DNA of 64,000 nt from assembly GCA_965246875.1 (NCBI GenBank), contig CBDFFU010000003.1:248001-312000 (forward strand), given 5' to 3'. The DNA is from DASWYT01 sp965246875. Its GTDB lineage: Bacteria; Pseudomonadota; Alphaproteobacteria; Micavibrionales; SZUA-601. The translations under genes and the position numbers were made by a program. The notes beneath the pieces are model-generated. The model was not told where the DNA came from. It saw nothing but the letters and a program-made list of their open reading frames with translations, and did not search any database. Below are positions 8,178 through 17,308 of the stretch, in pieces. The stretch's first letter is position 1. Each line of letters starts with the position of its first letter.

Positions 8178-9093
8178 ATGCCTGACGTCGCGTTGCCTCA
8201 AAAAATATAAGCGAAACAGCGACTGAAGCAAAAGGCATAAGATTATAGATACATCGGTAAAATAACAATGCAGCTAATACTTCATTGTATCCAATATCAT
8301 GAACGGCAAGCAGGATAGCGCTCTCGAATATGCAGAGACCACCCGGAACGTGACTGATAATACCCAGCCATATGGCACCGATATATATCAAGATAAACGC
8401 TGAAAAGTTGAATCCAATATTATGCGGCATGAGAACATACAGTGCGCCAATAGCCGCAGCCAGCTCAGTGGTAGCAATAAGGAGTTGAAAAATTGCCTGC
8501 GACTTATTAGGGAAAACAATATTTTTTCCTAATTTAGATTTAAATTTCTGTTTCCATTTTTCAGGCGAAATAAGGATAAGGATAAAAAGAACAACAGGAA
8601 TTGCCAACAAAGAATGATCATTGGGTAAGAAAACAAAGGCTACAGCGATGATGCCAATGTAACCAAATAATAATCCTAAAAAAGTCAAAGCTGTAATGCG
8701 TAAAGTGTCTGCCGAGTTGATACCAGCTGTCTTATAGATACGGTAACGTATCCAGCTCCCTGTAAAAACATGAAATCCTAAGGTATTGCAGATGGCATTT
8801 CCTGCGATACCTGCATATGCAGCCAAAGAAATAAGAATCGTGCGAGGAGCAATTATTTTAGCTGCTATCACGTCTTGTAAGGCAAGAGCGACATAACTTA
8901 TCAAAGTTAATAGACAAGCCCATGCAATATTTTGCCACGATAAAAGCGATGCCGCCTTTTTTACGGCAGCGATCGTGATAGATCCATCTAAATATTGCCG
9001 GCAAACAATTATAGTTAAGACAATGAGTAAAACAGGAAAAAGGGCAATAATCTTTCGTAACAATGTTGTGAAGTTGGACTGAAAATAATGCAT
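8152..9093 (-). CDS. Integral membrane protein, LPG-synthase TM-domain family (MprF N-terminal/UPF0104-like)
   Basis: 313 aa with seven or eight hydrophobic helices. The pattern GSWIRYRIYKTAGI in the first half and ISHVPGGLCIFESAILL plus FYRCIYNLMPF near the end match the lysylphosphatidylglycerol synthase transmembrane (flippase) family. The cytoplasmic aminoacyltransferase domain of full MprF is absent, so a transport or flippase role is more likely than synthesis. It lies tail to tail with the ATP-grasp gene, overlapping by 26 bases; both may modify the envelope, but convergent orientation does not prove it. Confidence 0.8.
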   Translation of the reverse strand: MHYFQSNFTTLLRKIIALFPVLLIVLTIIVCRQYLDGSITIAAVKKAASLLSWQNIAWACLLTLISYVALALQDVIAAKIIAPRTILISLAAYAGIAGNAICNTLGFHVFTGSWIRYRIYKTAGINSADTLRITALTFLGLLFGYIGIIAVAFVFLPNDHSLLAIPVVLFILILISPEKWKQKFKSKLGKNIVFPNKSQAIFQLLIATTELAAAIGALYVLMPHNIGFNFSAFILIYIGAIWLGIISHVPGGLCIFESAILLAVHDIGYNEVLAALLFYRCIYNLMPFASVAVSLIFFEATRRQAFNVKADSV

Positions 9094-9217
9094 CTGCTAA
9101 TTAAAGCCTCTTGCTAGTGTGGTCGACAAGCTGGGAGCAACATTTAGTACCTATTAGTCGACATTGGTGGCAGGTGGCGGCTTTGCTATTTGTGCTATTT
9201 GGAATAGTGCGGAATAA

Positions 9218-10870
9218 TCAATTATCTTGTAAGATCGCTGACAGCTTTCCCTGGAGTTCTGCCGGATTAAAAGGCTTAGCCATATAATCGTTCATGCCAG
9301 CGCCAAGACAGCTTTCCCGATCGCCCGACAAGGCATGTGCCGTCACGCCAATGATATGAGCAGGTTTCATCTGATTATTTCTTTCGTATTCGCGAATTAA
9401 TTTTGTCGTCTCGAATCCGCTTATACCTGGCATCTGGACATCCATCAAAATAACTGAATACTGCCTTTTTTGATAGTATTCAAAGCCTTCCAAGCCATTC
9501 CTTGCGATATCATGGTTATAGCCAAACTGCTCAAGATAGTTTGTCGCGACAACAATATTTGGCTCATAGTCCTCAATGACTAGAACCCGCGCTGAATGCG
9601 GAATATTTTCGTCAGGTTTAAAATCCGCTAACTGCTTAGCTTTTTCTTCTGAACTGATTTCAACGGTTGGTAAATGTAGCGATACCGTAAATGTCGATCC
9701 TTGGCCGAGCTTGCTTTCAACCTGTATGCTGCCGCCCATGATTTCTACAAGGGTCTTGGTTATCGCCAGGCCGAGGCCGGTGCCGCCATATTTGCGACTA
9801 ATAGAGCTATCGGCCTGCACGAATTTCTCAAAAATCGTTTCCAGCTGTTTTGCAGAAATTCCGATTCCAGTGTCCTTGATGCTTATCGAAATATTTTCGA
9901 CGCCAGGCGTCTCATGCGTCGAACAAACGATTGATATATGCACGCTTCCTGCTTCAGTGAACTTAATGGCGTTACTGCACAAGTTAAGCAAAATTTGCCT
10001 GATTCTGGTCGGGTCGCCCAAAAACATTTTCTCTTCGACGCACTCATCGTCCATCACAAATTTCAGGCCTTTTTCCTTTAGTCGCATGCTCATCATGCTA
10101 ATGATCTCATGCATGATCTGGCCAAGATTGAAAGGAATGTGCTCCAGATCGACCGTGCGAGACTCTATTTTGGAGATATCCAGCAAATCATTCATAAGCG
10201 CCAGCAAGGAATCCGCGCTCATCTGCAAGGTTTTGATAAAATCTTTTTGTTTTGCAGTCAAAGGCTGGCTTGCGGCTATGATGTTTGACAGGCCGATAAT
10301 TGCGTTCATTGGTGTTCTGATTTCATGGCTCATATTGGCCAGAAATTCTGATTTGGCGATGTTTGCCTCATCAGCCTTAACCTTCGCTTCTAACAGCTCT
10401 GCGTTGGCCTTTGCCAGTTCGCTTGTCCGCTCTTGAACTTTTTGTTCAACTTCATCGTAAGCCGTGCTCAATTTGTGATTAAGTTCTTGCAGTTGCAAAG
10501 GGCTGGGAATTTTCAAGGCGCCCGGCATAACACGCCAGACGAATAAGGCCGTAGCTGCTGAAGCGATCCCGGTTGCTAGCATGACCAGGCCTTCTATCCC
10601 GTAAACGGGCAGCCAAAGCACAATAATTCCAAAGACATGGGTCAAGCCGCATAAGAATATGAACGTCGCAAAGAGGATAAAAACCTTGCTAAACGGCATG
10701 TCAGGGCGTTTCTTAGCGAAATGCCAGAGTGCTACCGGAATGCTAAAATAACTGACGGCAATCATGATATTGGCAATAACATGCAGCCAGACGATTTCCG
10801 GCAGCCAAAGAAAGCAGTAGCCGTGCGGTGCCATGAAATTGGAACTGAAAAATTGATGGATGCGATTCAT
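9218..10870 (-). CDS. Hybrid histidine kinase with ethylene-receptor-like membrane sensor
   Basis: 550 aa. Residues 1-115 have three or four membrane helices with YFSIPVALWHF (41-51) and FLCGLTHVFGI (72-82). These are the hallmark segments of the plant ETR1/cyanobacterial ethylene-binding domain, whose copper-ligand pair Cys and His four residues apart are here Cys74 and His78. The Asp seven residues before the YFSIP Tyr in ETR1 is Asn34 here. A coiled coil follows (125-170). HisKA has His182 in FLANMSHEIRTP, and the ATPase domain has Asn300, DTGIGI at 333-338 and GGTGLGLAI at 362-370. The C-terminal receiver has Asp477. No Hpt domain. Ligand binding is inferred from the motif only. Confidence 0.9.
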   Translation of the reverse strand: MNRIHQFFSSNFMAPHGYCFLWLPEIVWLHVIANIMIAVSYFSIPVALWHFAKKRPDMPFSKVFILFATFIFLCGLTHVFGIIVLWLPVYGIEGLVMLATGIASAATALFVWRVMPGALKIPSPLQLQELNHKLSTAYDEVEQKVQERTSELAKANAELLEAKVKADEANIAKSEFLANMSHEIRTPMNAIIGLSNIIAASQPLTAKQKDFIKTLQMSADSLLALMNDLLDISKIESRTVDLEHIPFNLGQIMHEIISMMSMRLKEKGLKFVMDDECVEEKMFLGDPTRIRQILLNLCSNAIKFTEAGSVHISIVCSTHETPGVENISISIKDTGIGISAKQLETIFEKFVQADSSISRKYGGTGLGLAITKTLVEIMGGSIQVESKLGQGSTFTVSLHLPTVEISSEEKAKQLADFKPDENIPHSARVLVIEDYEPNIVVATNYLEQFGYNHDIARNGLEGFEYYQKRQYSVILMDVQMPGISGFETTKLIREYERNNQMKPAHIIGVTAHALSGDRESCLGAGMNDYMAKPFNPAELQGKLSAILQDN

Positions 10871-10972
10871 AACAGTATTTTACAAGATCAGCATCAAATT
10901 GAAATATAGGTTTATAATTTTATATGTAATATTTTTGATTGATATAGTGACATTAGTTTCCAACTAAACCAA

Positions 10973-12925
10973 TCAATGCAAAATTTTCAAGTTTTTTTGG
11001 ATCCTGTTCTTTAAATCATCTGGATTAAACGGTTTTGCAATATAATCATTCATCCCTACCGCTAAACAACGTTCCCGGTCTCCGGTTAATGCATGTGCTG
11101 TCATGCCAATAATAGGAATAGGGTTAATACCTAGCTCTTTTTCATGAGCGCGTATTGCTTTTGTTGCATCGAACCCATTCATACCATGCATCTGCACATC
11201 CATCAGGATAAGCGCGTAGCGTTTTGATTTAATTTTATTTAAAGCCTCCTTACCGTCACTGGCAACTTCATATTGGTAACCAAACAATTCAAGAAGCGTT
11301 GTCGCTACTAATATATTTGGAGGATAATCTTCTACAAGGAGTATTAATGGACTATTTTTATTAATCACAAGTTGTTCTGCTTTGGATGCTAGGGTGTTAC
11401 TGGATTGTTGAACGTGATCGCCTCGCATCAATGGCAAGCAAATAGTAAACACGCTCCCAACGCCTTCCCGGCTTTCGACAGTGATTTCTCCACCCATAAT
11501 TTCAGTCAACGTTTTTGTAATGGCTAAACCCAGACCAGTGCCACCATATTTTCGATTGATAGATGAATCCGCTTGGGTGAATTTGTGAAAAATTGTCTCA
11601 AGCTTATCTTTGGCGATGCCGATTCCAGTGTCATGGACACGAATGCGGACATCATCATGCGTTTCATTATCTAATCTGGCTTGAAATTCTAAAGTGATCC
11701 GCACTTCACCATGCTCGGTAAACTTGAAGGCGTTACTACACAAATTCAGCAATATCTGCCGGATGCGCGTCGGATCACCGATATAAGTATTTCCGGACGA
11801 TACCATCTCATCAAAAACAAAATTCAGGCCTTTTTCTGTGGCTCGCATGGACATGACGCTGATGACAGGTTCCAAGAGCTCGGCGATGGAAAAAGGTATG
11901 TGTTCCAGTTCAATTGAGCGGGATTCAATCTTCGATATATCGAGCAGGTCATTGATCAAGTTCAATAACGAACCAGCTGAAAGCTGCAACGTTTTGATAA
12001 ATTCAGTTTGCTGCGCGGTTAAAGGCTTGCTCATAGCCAATATATTGGAAAGACCGATTACTGCATTCATCGGTGTCCGGATTTCATGGCTCATATTGGC
12101 CAGAAACTCCGATTTAGCGATGTTGGCGGCATGGGCTTGATCCCTGGCATTCACCAGCTCCTGAATGTCTGTACATGTGCCATACCAGATCTTGATCTGC
12201 CCTTCGGCATCCCGTGCGGGAACGCCGCGCACCATAAACCAGCGGTATTCACCATCATGTCGCTTGATACGGTATTCTATGTCATAGTCGGCTTTGTCGG
12301 CAACGGCGTCTTGCCAGGCCAATATGACACGTTCTTTATCATCGGGATGGATATAGGCAGTCCATTGATAACCCAGCAGATCGTCGATCGGGACGCCTGT
12401 ATAGTCTTGCCATTGCTTGCTTAAATATTCGCACCATCCATCGGAGGCGCGGTCAATCCACACAAGTTGCGGCATCGCCTCTGTTAGCAATTTCCAATCT
12501 TGGTCTCGTTTCTGCAAAGCATTTAAGATTTCACACTTTTCGTGAATGTCTATGCAAGCGCTGATGAAACCGACGAACTTGCCATTTTCCTCATAATGTG
12601 GCTTACCGCGATTTAACAGCCATCGGTATTCACCGCTATGGTGCTTAAGCCGGTATTCCATCTCAAACGGGGTACGCTTGTCAAAATTTGTAGAGTAAAT
12701 ATTTAAGCATCGCCTTAAATCATCAGGGTGGATGAGTTCACTCCAGCCATTTCCAGTCTTTTGTTCAAGCGTGCGACCCGTGAAGTCAAGCCAGTCGCGG
12801 TTACACCACACACAGTCTTTCGATAAATCAGAAATCCAAACGAGCGCAGGCAAAGAATTAGCCAGAGATGCAAGCTGTTCTGTATCTATTTTTGCCGTGA
12901 CTTGTTTCGGTAATGTTTCAGACAA
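10973..12925 (-). CDS. Hybrid histidine kinase with two PAS/PAC domains
   Basis: 650 aa, cytoplasmic. There are two PAS_3-type sensor repeats at about 17-130 and 145-258; each carries LVWI...DF/YTG...IHPDD...EYRxKxHxGEYRW. HisKA has His280 in FLANMSHEIRTP, the ATPase domain has DTGIGI near 432 and GGTGLGLAI near 461, and a receiver has Asp576. The catalytic half is closely similar to the kinase at 9218-10870 (same LGLAITKTL, PLTA, DISKIESR segments), so the two arose by duplication with different sensor halves. No Hpt, so an external phosphotransfer protein is needed. The signal sensed by the PAS domains is unknown. Confidence 0.93.
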   Translation of the reverse strand: MSETLPKQVTAKIDTEQLASLANSLPALVWISDLSKDCVWCNRDWLDFTGRTLEQKTGNGWSELIHPDDLRRCLNIYSTNFDKRTPFEMEYRLKHHSGEYRWLLNRGKPHYEENGKFVGFISACIDIHEKCEILNALQKRDQDWKLLTEAMPQLVWIDRASDGWCEYLSKQWQDYTGVPIDDLLGYQWTAYIHPDDKERVILAWQDAVADKADYDIEYRIKRHDGEYRWFMVRGVPARDAEGQIKIWYGTCTDIQELVNARDQAHAANIAKSEFLANMSHEIRTPMNAVIGLSNILAMSKPLTAQQTEFIKTLQLSAGSLLNLINDLLDISKIESRSIELEHIPFSIAELLEPVISVMSMRATEKGLNFVFDEMVSSGNTYIGDPTRIRQILLNLCSNAFKFTEHGEVRITLEFQARLDNETHDDVRIRVHDTGIGIAKDKLETIFHKFTQADSSINRKYGGTGLGLAITKTLTEIMGGEITVESREGVGSVFTICLPLMRGDHVQQSSNTLASKAEQLVINKNSPLILLVEDYPPNILVATTLLELFGYQYEVASDGKEALNKIKSKRYALILMDVQMHGMNGFDATKAIRAHEKELGINPIPIIGMTAHALTGDRERCLAVGMNDYIAKPFNPDDLKNRIQKNLKILH

Positions 12926-12940
12926 AGACGAAGCCTACCC

Positions 12941-13202
12941 ATTATAAACAGAGGGCTATTTTAGCTTTGTTGGGATTCTTTACAAGAAGTTATACAATGA
13001 TTTTGCCAACACAACGTTAGAAATCGTTCCACTCGCCGTAACAACCGGTGTGAGAAAACGACGTGTTGAGGAACTGGCTAGAATTCTTGCAGCCGATGGA
13101 TTCTATTATTCAGGTGCCAAACCGTCCAATCAAGGCATGTTTAAAGGACAACAAGTGGTTCTGGGACCCCGGCGCGATCATTTACCTATTCACATAAAAT
13201 AA
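12941..13202 (+). pseudogene. 5-prime-truncated gene fragment of unknown family
   Basis: A stop-free frame ending in TAA at 13200-13202 reads KKLYNDFANTTLEIVPL, then AVTTGVRKRRVEELARILAA, then DGFYYSGAKPSNQGMFKGQQ, ending RRDHLPIHIK. The composition and the basic, Arg-rich middle look like real protein. There is no ATG/GTG/TTG before the conserved-looking part, and a TAA lies in frame just upstream, so it is probably the tail of a broken gene. Family not recognised. Confidence 0.5.
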
Positions 13203-13272
13203 AATCTTGTCATCAAGCATGGCTATAAATAATCTGGTTGATAAAATAGATTAAAAGCTGATATTAGGTAAC

Positions 13273-13995
13273 ATGATTGTTCATCCCACCCCTACAGGCT
13301 GGAGCATTATTCACCAGCAAGCACATGGCCTTCTAGCGTTTCAGCTAGCGTTGCACTGGAAACATGAAAAACGTCCGACTAACTGGTCCGAAACGCTAGC
13401 TGCTCTGTTGGAGCATGATGATGGGCAAGATCCCTTTACCAAACACAATCATATATCAGAAGCCGGCGCGCCACTGCAATTTGTACCCTATTCTATCACT
13501 CAGTGTCATCGCATGATTGACATTGCCTTGTATAAGAGTCGCTGGAATGCCCTTATGGTTTCACGTCATGCGACGTTTCTGTATAAATCGAGACGAGGAG
13601 AAAATAAAGACCTTGACAGTTTTCTGGATAAACAGAAAGAAAATCAAAAGAAATGGCTCAAAGAAGGTAGTTTTCGCTTGAAAGATGTCGACTACGCTTA
13701 TGCTTTTCTACAATGGTGTGATGCACTCTCGCTTGTACTCTGCCGTGAAGAGATTCCGCCAGAGGAACGCCAGCTTGAGGTCAGCAAAGGTCCGGACGGA
13801 ATTCATTACTTCATCCATCAACGCCGCAGCGACCAATCTTTAACTATTGACCCTTGGCCGTTTTCAACGACCCACTTCGATGTTTACACCGAGACCTACA
13901 ACTTACAGAAATTGAAGTTTAAAGATGATCACGAACTTAAAACTCTAATTTCTGCCACGGCGCCGACACAAAAAAAATGGGTTTTCAAGAAGTAA
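13273..13995 (+). CDS. DUF3891 family protein
   Basis: 240 aa. The start IIHQQAHGLLAFQLALHW with a nearby EHDDGQ, plus SRWNALMVSRHATFLY and the later EIPPEER / ITPWPF-like IDPWPF segments, match DUF3891. The repeated His and Asp residues suggest a metal- or substrate-binding helical protein, but no function is established. Cytoplasmic, no signal peptide. The gene stands alone between the kinase cluster and the AT-rich region. Confidence 0.7.
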   Translation: MIVHPTPTGWSIIHQQAHGLLAFQLALHWKHEKRPTNWSETLAALLEHDDGQDPFTKHNHISEAGAPLQFVPYSITQCHRMIDIALYKSRWNALMVSRHATFLYKSRRGENKDLDSFLDKQKENQKKWLKEGSFRLKDVDYAYAFLQWCDALSLVLCREEIPPEERQLEVSKGPDGIHYFIHQRRSDQSLTIDPWPFSTTHFDVYTETYNLQKLKFKDDHELKTLISATAPTQKKWVFKK

Positions 13996-14117
13996 ACAGG
14001 ATATTATTAAGGTGGTTTTTAAAGATGGCTGTAAGTTCTGTACTCACTTAGCACTTTCTTGGCTCAAGAATATAGCTTAACGGTTCGAGACCGATCGTTG
14101 AGAATTTCACCAAGAGT

Positions 14118-14459
14118 TCAGAGATGCAAACAGATGAATGACTTGGTTTCATTGTAAGCTAAACAATTAGGATCAGCGGACTCTAGCAAATTGCGTTCAG
14201 CTTTCACATATCGAATATGGGATCCAGTTTTATTATATATAATCGTTAGACACGTCTCGATGAGTGTTAGATATATTTTTGCATGTTTTCGCCACTGGCT
14301 TAAAAATACGTCAAAATTCAAAAGATTAGTCTGGGAGTTTAATTTTTCTAAATCTGTTTTCAAGTTAGCCATAGAGATAATCGATTGAATTTCATCTGAG
14401 ATCAGCGTTTCTCCAGCAATATCGCTGGCACAAGACAACCAAACAACTGAATAGAACAA
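14118..14459 (-). CDS. Hypothetical protein
   Basis: Up to 113 aa from a TTG start; an internal ATG at 14369 (MANLKTDLEKLNSQTNLL) would give 83 aa. The sequence is helical and moderately charged, with no family I recognise. No clear ribosome-binding site at either start, and a plus-strand frame overlaps it. It may be real because codon composition resembles its AT-rich neighbours. Confidence 0.35.
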   Translation of the reverse strand: MFYSVVWLSCASDIAGETLISDEIQSIISMANLKTDLEKLNSQTNLLNFDVFLSQWRKHAKIYLTLIETCLTIIYNKTGSHIRYVKAERNLLESADPNCLAYNETKSFICLHL

Positions 14460-14479
14460 TTTATCGGATAATATAAATT

Positions 14480-14872
14480 ATGATTATCTTAGCCCACCTT
14501 TTATCATTATTTATTGTGATTTTATCAATAATAGGTATTGGCGTTACAGTTTTATTCTTAGATGCACCGAATATGTATCCCACTATAATGTATGACATCA
14601 TGATTAACTTAGTTGGTATAACAATTCTGTTATTTCCAGCCGCATTCTTGTTAAAGAGATTTTATCATCCTCTTGTATTTCTACCTTTGGCTGAAAGCGC
14701 CCCGTTATTAATTTTAGCTATATTATTATCGACAGGTATTATCAAATATTCAGTAATAGACCCCAATCGAAATGATGGACAGAACTTAAAACAACTAGAT
14801 AAAGCTGCAGGTAAACCCATTAACTTCTTTTTTGAAAAATCTCTAAAATACGCTAAAAGAGATTATATAGAC
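14480..14872 (+). pseudogene. Membrane protein gene truncated by an IS remnant
   Basis: The frame opens with three strong membrane helices (residues 1-28, 38-58 and 66-90) followed by a polar part (NRNDGQNLKQLDKAAGKP). From about base 14873 the plus-strand frame simply reads the antisense of a transposase fragment, so the original C-terminus is lost. The open frame continues to 14998 by chance. Function unknown. Confidence 0.6.
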
Positions 14873-15163
14873 TTTGCCGCCGCGATTGCCTTTGCGTGCA
14901 CCACCAAAGCAGCTCTCATCAACTTCGATCTCGCCGTCGAACGGACATTCATCATCGAGATAATAAGCGATCATCTCGCGCAGTTTGTGATAAAATAATG
15001 TCGCTGAGTAACGGTTTATACCAGCCAGTTCAGCCGCTGTCCGGGCGGTTACACCTCCAACAAACAGTTCGAGCAGCTTTGACTGCTTATAAGTATTTAA
15101 TCTGCAACGTCTTTAAACCATAAAACCATCATAGATAGTACTCCTTATCTAGGCCAGCCCCTA
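14873..15163 (-). mobile_element. Remnant of an IS1595-family insertion sequence
   Basis: On the minus strand from 15106 the frame reads YKQSKLLELFVGGVTARTAA, then ELAGINRYSATLFYHKLREM, then PFDGEIEVDESCFGGARKGN, the N-terminal third of ISXO2-like/IS1595 transposases, including the first acidic residue region EVDES. It stops abruptly at 14873. The 5-prime end is disturbed by a stop before the first codons, and a probable IS end (GGGGCTGGCCTAGATAAGG) lies at 15163. The catalytic core is missing, so it is inactive. Confidence 0.8.
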
Positions 15164-15252
15164 ACTGTAAATGAATTATTTACTTTCTTATTATATTTTT
15201 TAGACACTTAAATATAAATTCTATACAAATCAGAGTATATAAAAGATATCCA

Positions 15253-15705
15253 ATGATCAATTCTTCCCAACTTTTAAATCAGTTTAAAAAGCGACCAATC
15301 GTTGCTTGTGGCATCGCGATTATATTGCTCGCCGTTGTCTACATCGGCTTAAACGCCCATTCTTTTGGTCAGGGAGTCAATGAGGGCTTTATCGCTAAGT
15401 CTAATGAAGTAACAGCTAAAATGATGAATGCGAAAGTTCCAATCAAAATAGATGATCTAACAACATTGGTTTCAGTCAAAGTTAAAAGCGACGGTATTCA
15501 GTACAATTATAAAATGTCGCTTAGCAAAGATGAAACAGAAGGTGATCCTGAAAAAGTACTCAAGCCTGACACTGCACAGGTAGTCTGCCAGGATAATAAC
15601 TCACGTAAAGTTCTTAACATGGGCGACATTTTTTATTACAGCTATGTTGATAAAAACGATGCAAGTTTGGGTGAATTCAAAATTACGAAATCAGATTGTA
15701 ATTAA
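15253..15705 (+). CDS. Hypothetical membrane-anchored protein
   Basis: 150 aa. One N-terminal membrane helix (residues 15-35) is followed by an extracytoplasmic domain of about 100 residues with two Cys (VVCQDN and KSDCN). Those Cys may form a disulfide. The stretch GIQYNYKMSLSKDE and FYYSYVDKNDASLGEFKIT is beta-rich. No known function. First of a series of small membrane proteins on the same strand (15.2-16.8 kb). Confidence 0.6.
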   Translation: MINSSQLLNQFKKRPIVACGIAIILLAVVYIGLNAHSFGQGVNEGFIAKSNEVTAKMMNAKVPIKIDDLTTLVSVKVKSDGIQYNYKMSLSKDETEGDPEKVLKPDTAQVVCQDNNSRKVLNMGDIFYYSYVDKNDASLGEFKITKSDCN

Positions 15706-15761
15706 AGAACGGTCTAAAAAACATCAGTTTGTCGCGTCTCTTATTGTAGATTGGAAATAAT

Positions 15762-16127
15762 ATGTGGTATATTATTATTTGGGATGGTTTAGGATTTCTG
15801 GTGCCTGTTATCTTTTTTGGTATTACGTTCGCTATCAATATTCCCATCGCTATGATACTCGGTGAGTCAGGAAATACTGACAATTTTCTTCATAATAATG
15901 GCTGGGTCTTTTTTATCGCGCCTATTTTAAGTGGTATCGCAATCACGAAGTATGCGCATCATCTCAGTAAAGAAAAAGGTACTGCCATTATATTGGAAGA
16001 AACGGGCGAACGGATTGTAATAAAGCAAAAACATACATTTTTTTTCATCCCGATGCTTTATTGGGGATATTTCATAACAGGCGCAATGATAATCGTTCTT
16101 TTGTGTCAAGCGTTTAAGCCGAGTTAG
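15762..16127 (+). CDS. Hypothetical membrane protein
   Basis: 121 aa with three hydrophobic segments (about 1-32, 44-62, 95-118) and a short charged loop (LSKEKGTAIILEETGERIVIKQKH). No family recognised. The spacing to the preceding gene is 56 bases, so the two could be cotranscribed. Confidence 0.55.
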   Translation: MWYIIIWDGLGFLVPVIFFGITFAINIPIAMILGESGNTDNFLHNNGWVFFIAPILSGIAITKYAHHLSKEKGTAIILEETGERIVIKQKHTFFFIPMLYWGYFITGAMIIVLLCQAFKPS

Positions 16128-16177
16128 TGTAGTGGATAAAATAGTTATTAGGCTGATATGTACCATGACGAGAAACT

Positions 16178-16534
16178 ATGGAGATACTCATGATTGAGAT
16201 TCACGACGATAAGCAAAGCGCTTCGAAGTTGTGGCATACCATATACATCATTATGACTTTAATTCTGTATTTTTTGTGGTATGAACAGTGGCATACCGCA
16301 CTTACTGAAGGATATGATTACGATAAGTCTGTTATTTTCATCCCTGCTATGGCTGTCGTTTTTACTTATCTTGCAATTTTCCAGCAGGATGCATACGAGC
16401 TGCGCAACAGAGGAAAGAAGCGACTATCATCCTCAGACCCATCTGTAAAAACCCCCTTGCCTAAAAAATATATAGTTCTTGCAGCTGCCAGTTTCATGAT
16501 TGGTCTCTTGAACTTGTTCTTTATTAGCCATTGA
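16178..16534 (+). CDS. Hypothetical membrane protein
   Basis: 118 aa with membrane helices at about 19-38, 50-68 and 95-117. A polar loop (YELRNRGKKRLSSSDPSVKTPLPKK) separates the last two. An in-frame ATG four codons in (16190) follows GGAG at 16180 and may be the true start. Function unknown. Confidence 0.55.
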   Translation: MEILMIEIHDDKQSASKLWHTIYIIMTLILYFLWYEQWHTALTEGYDYDKSVIFIPAMAVVFTYLAIFQQDAYELRNRGKKRLSSSDPSVKTPLPKKYIVLAAASFMIGLLNLFFISH

Positions 16535-16595
16535 ACCTGTTAAGACCTACGTCTCTTTCATCAGCTTAAGTTTTATCAATAAATAGGAGTTTACT

Positions 16596-16820
16596 TTGTC
16601 AGAGAACGCTAAAACCATCTTTAATGTAAAATTGTTTTTAAAAGACTTTGCTATAATTCTATTGTTTGTAATTATCTGGTCAGCTGGTGTTGGTTTATTG
16701 TGTAACGCGATGGCAATAGGACCACAAATGATAGGCCCAAGTATTATTCCCGCGGTTGTTGTTGTAGGTTTTATAACAAAATATCGAATTGGTAAAAAAC
16801 GCTACGAAATGAAAAAATAA
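16596..16820 (+). CDS. Small hypothetical membrane protein (TTG start)
   Basis: 74 aa with two membrane helices (16-36 and 44-60) and a basic tail (RIGKKRYEMKK), giving a positive-inside topology. The TTG start is supported by TAGGAG at 16584-16589. Function unknown. Confidence 0.5.
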   Translation: MSENAKTIFNVKLFLKDFAIILLFVIIWSAGVGLLCNAMAIGPQMIGPSIIPAVVVVGFITKYRIGKKRYEMKK

Positions 16821-17036
16821 CTTTTCTCAATTTAATCAAAATTTTTCTTGGTATTAATTAAAATATAATCATAGGTATGAATATTAATAATAATTCATCG
16901 ATAATTATTGCTAGAAGGTATTCTATTGATTGCACAATTGCATTATTTACCGTCACTCGATATGTATAATTAAGTTGAAATTTGGTAAATAATATGGTAA
17001 TGTTATTATTAGATTAATTTAACAGTGGAGAGTTTG

Positions 17037-17267
17037 ATGAAAATATGTCTTCACACGATTCTTGCTGCTTTGGCTTTGTGTTTTTCTTTTTCACAAAATG
17101 CAAGTGCACAAGTTGTCCCTTACGCAGAAATTAATGCCGCAGAATACCTGACTTACTTTTGTGCTTGGAACCCTGAGCAGTGCAGCAAAGAATGGAATCA
17201 AATTCATCCTTTAGATGCTAATAAAAACAGTGGTTATAACCATGACAATGTAAAGAATCTACAGTGA
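17037..17267 (+). CDS. Small secreted protein
   Basis: 76 aa. The signal peptide MKICLHTILAALALCFSF with NASAQ as cleavage site is followed by a mature part of about 50 residues with two Cys (YFCAWNPEQCSKEW). The ATG at 17037 is preferred over an upstream GTG because GGAGAG lies 6-11 bases before it. Function unknown. It converges with the secreted protein at 17309-18040. Confidence 0.6.
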   Translation: MKICLHTILAALALCFSFSQNASAQVVPYAEINAAEYLTYFCAWNPEQCSKEWNQIHPLDANKNSGYNHDNVKNLQ

Positions 17268-17308
17268 TACAATTTTGAACAAGTATTTGGATTAGTTTTT
17301 TAGTGGTT

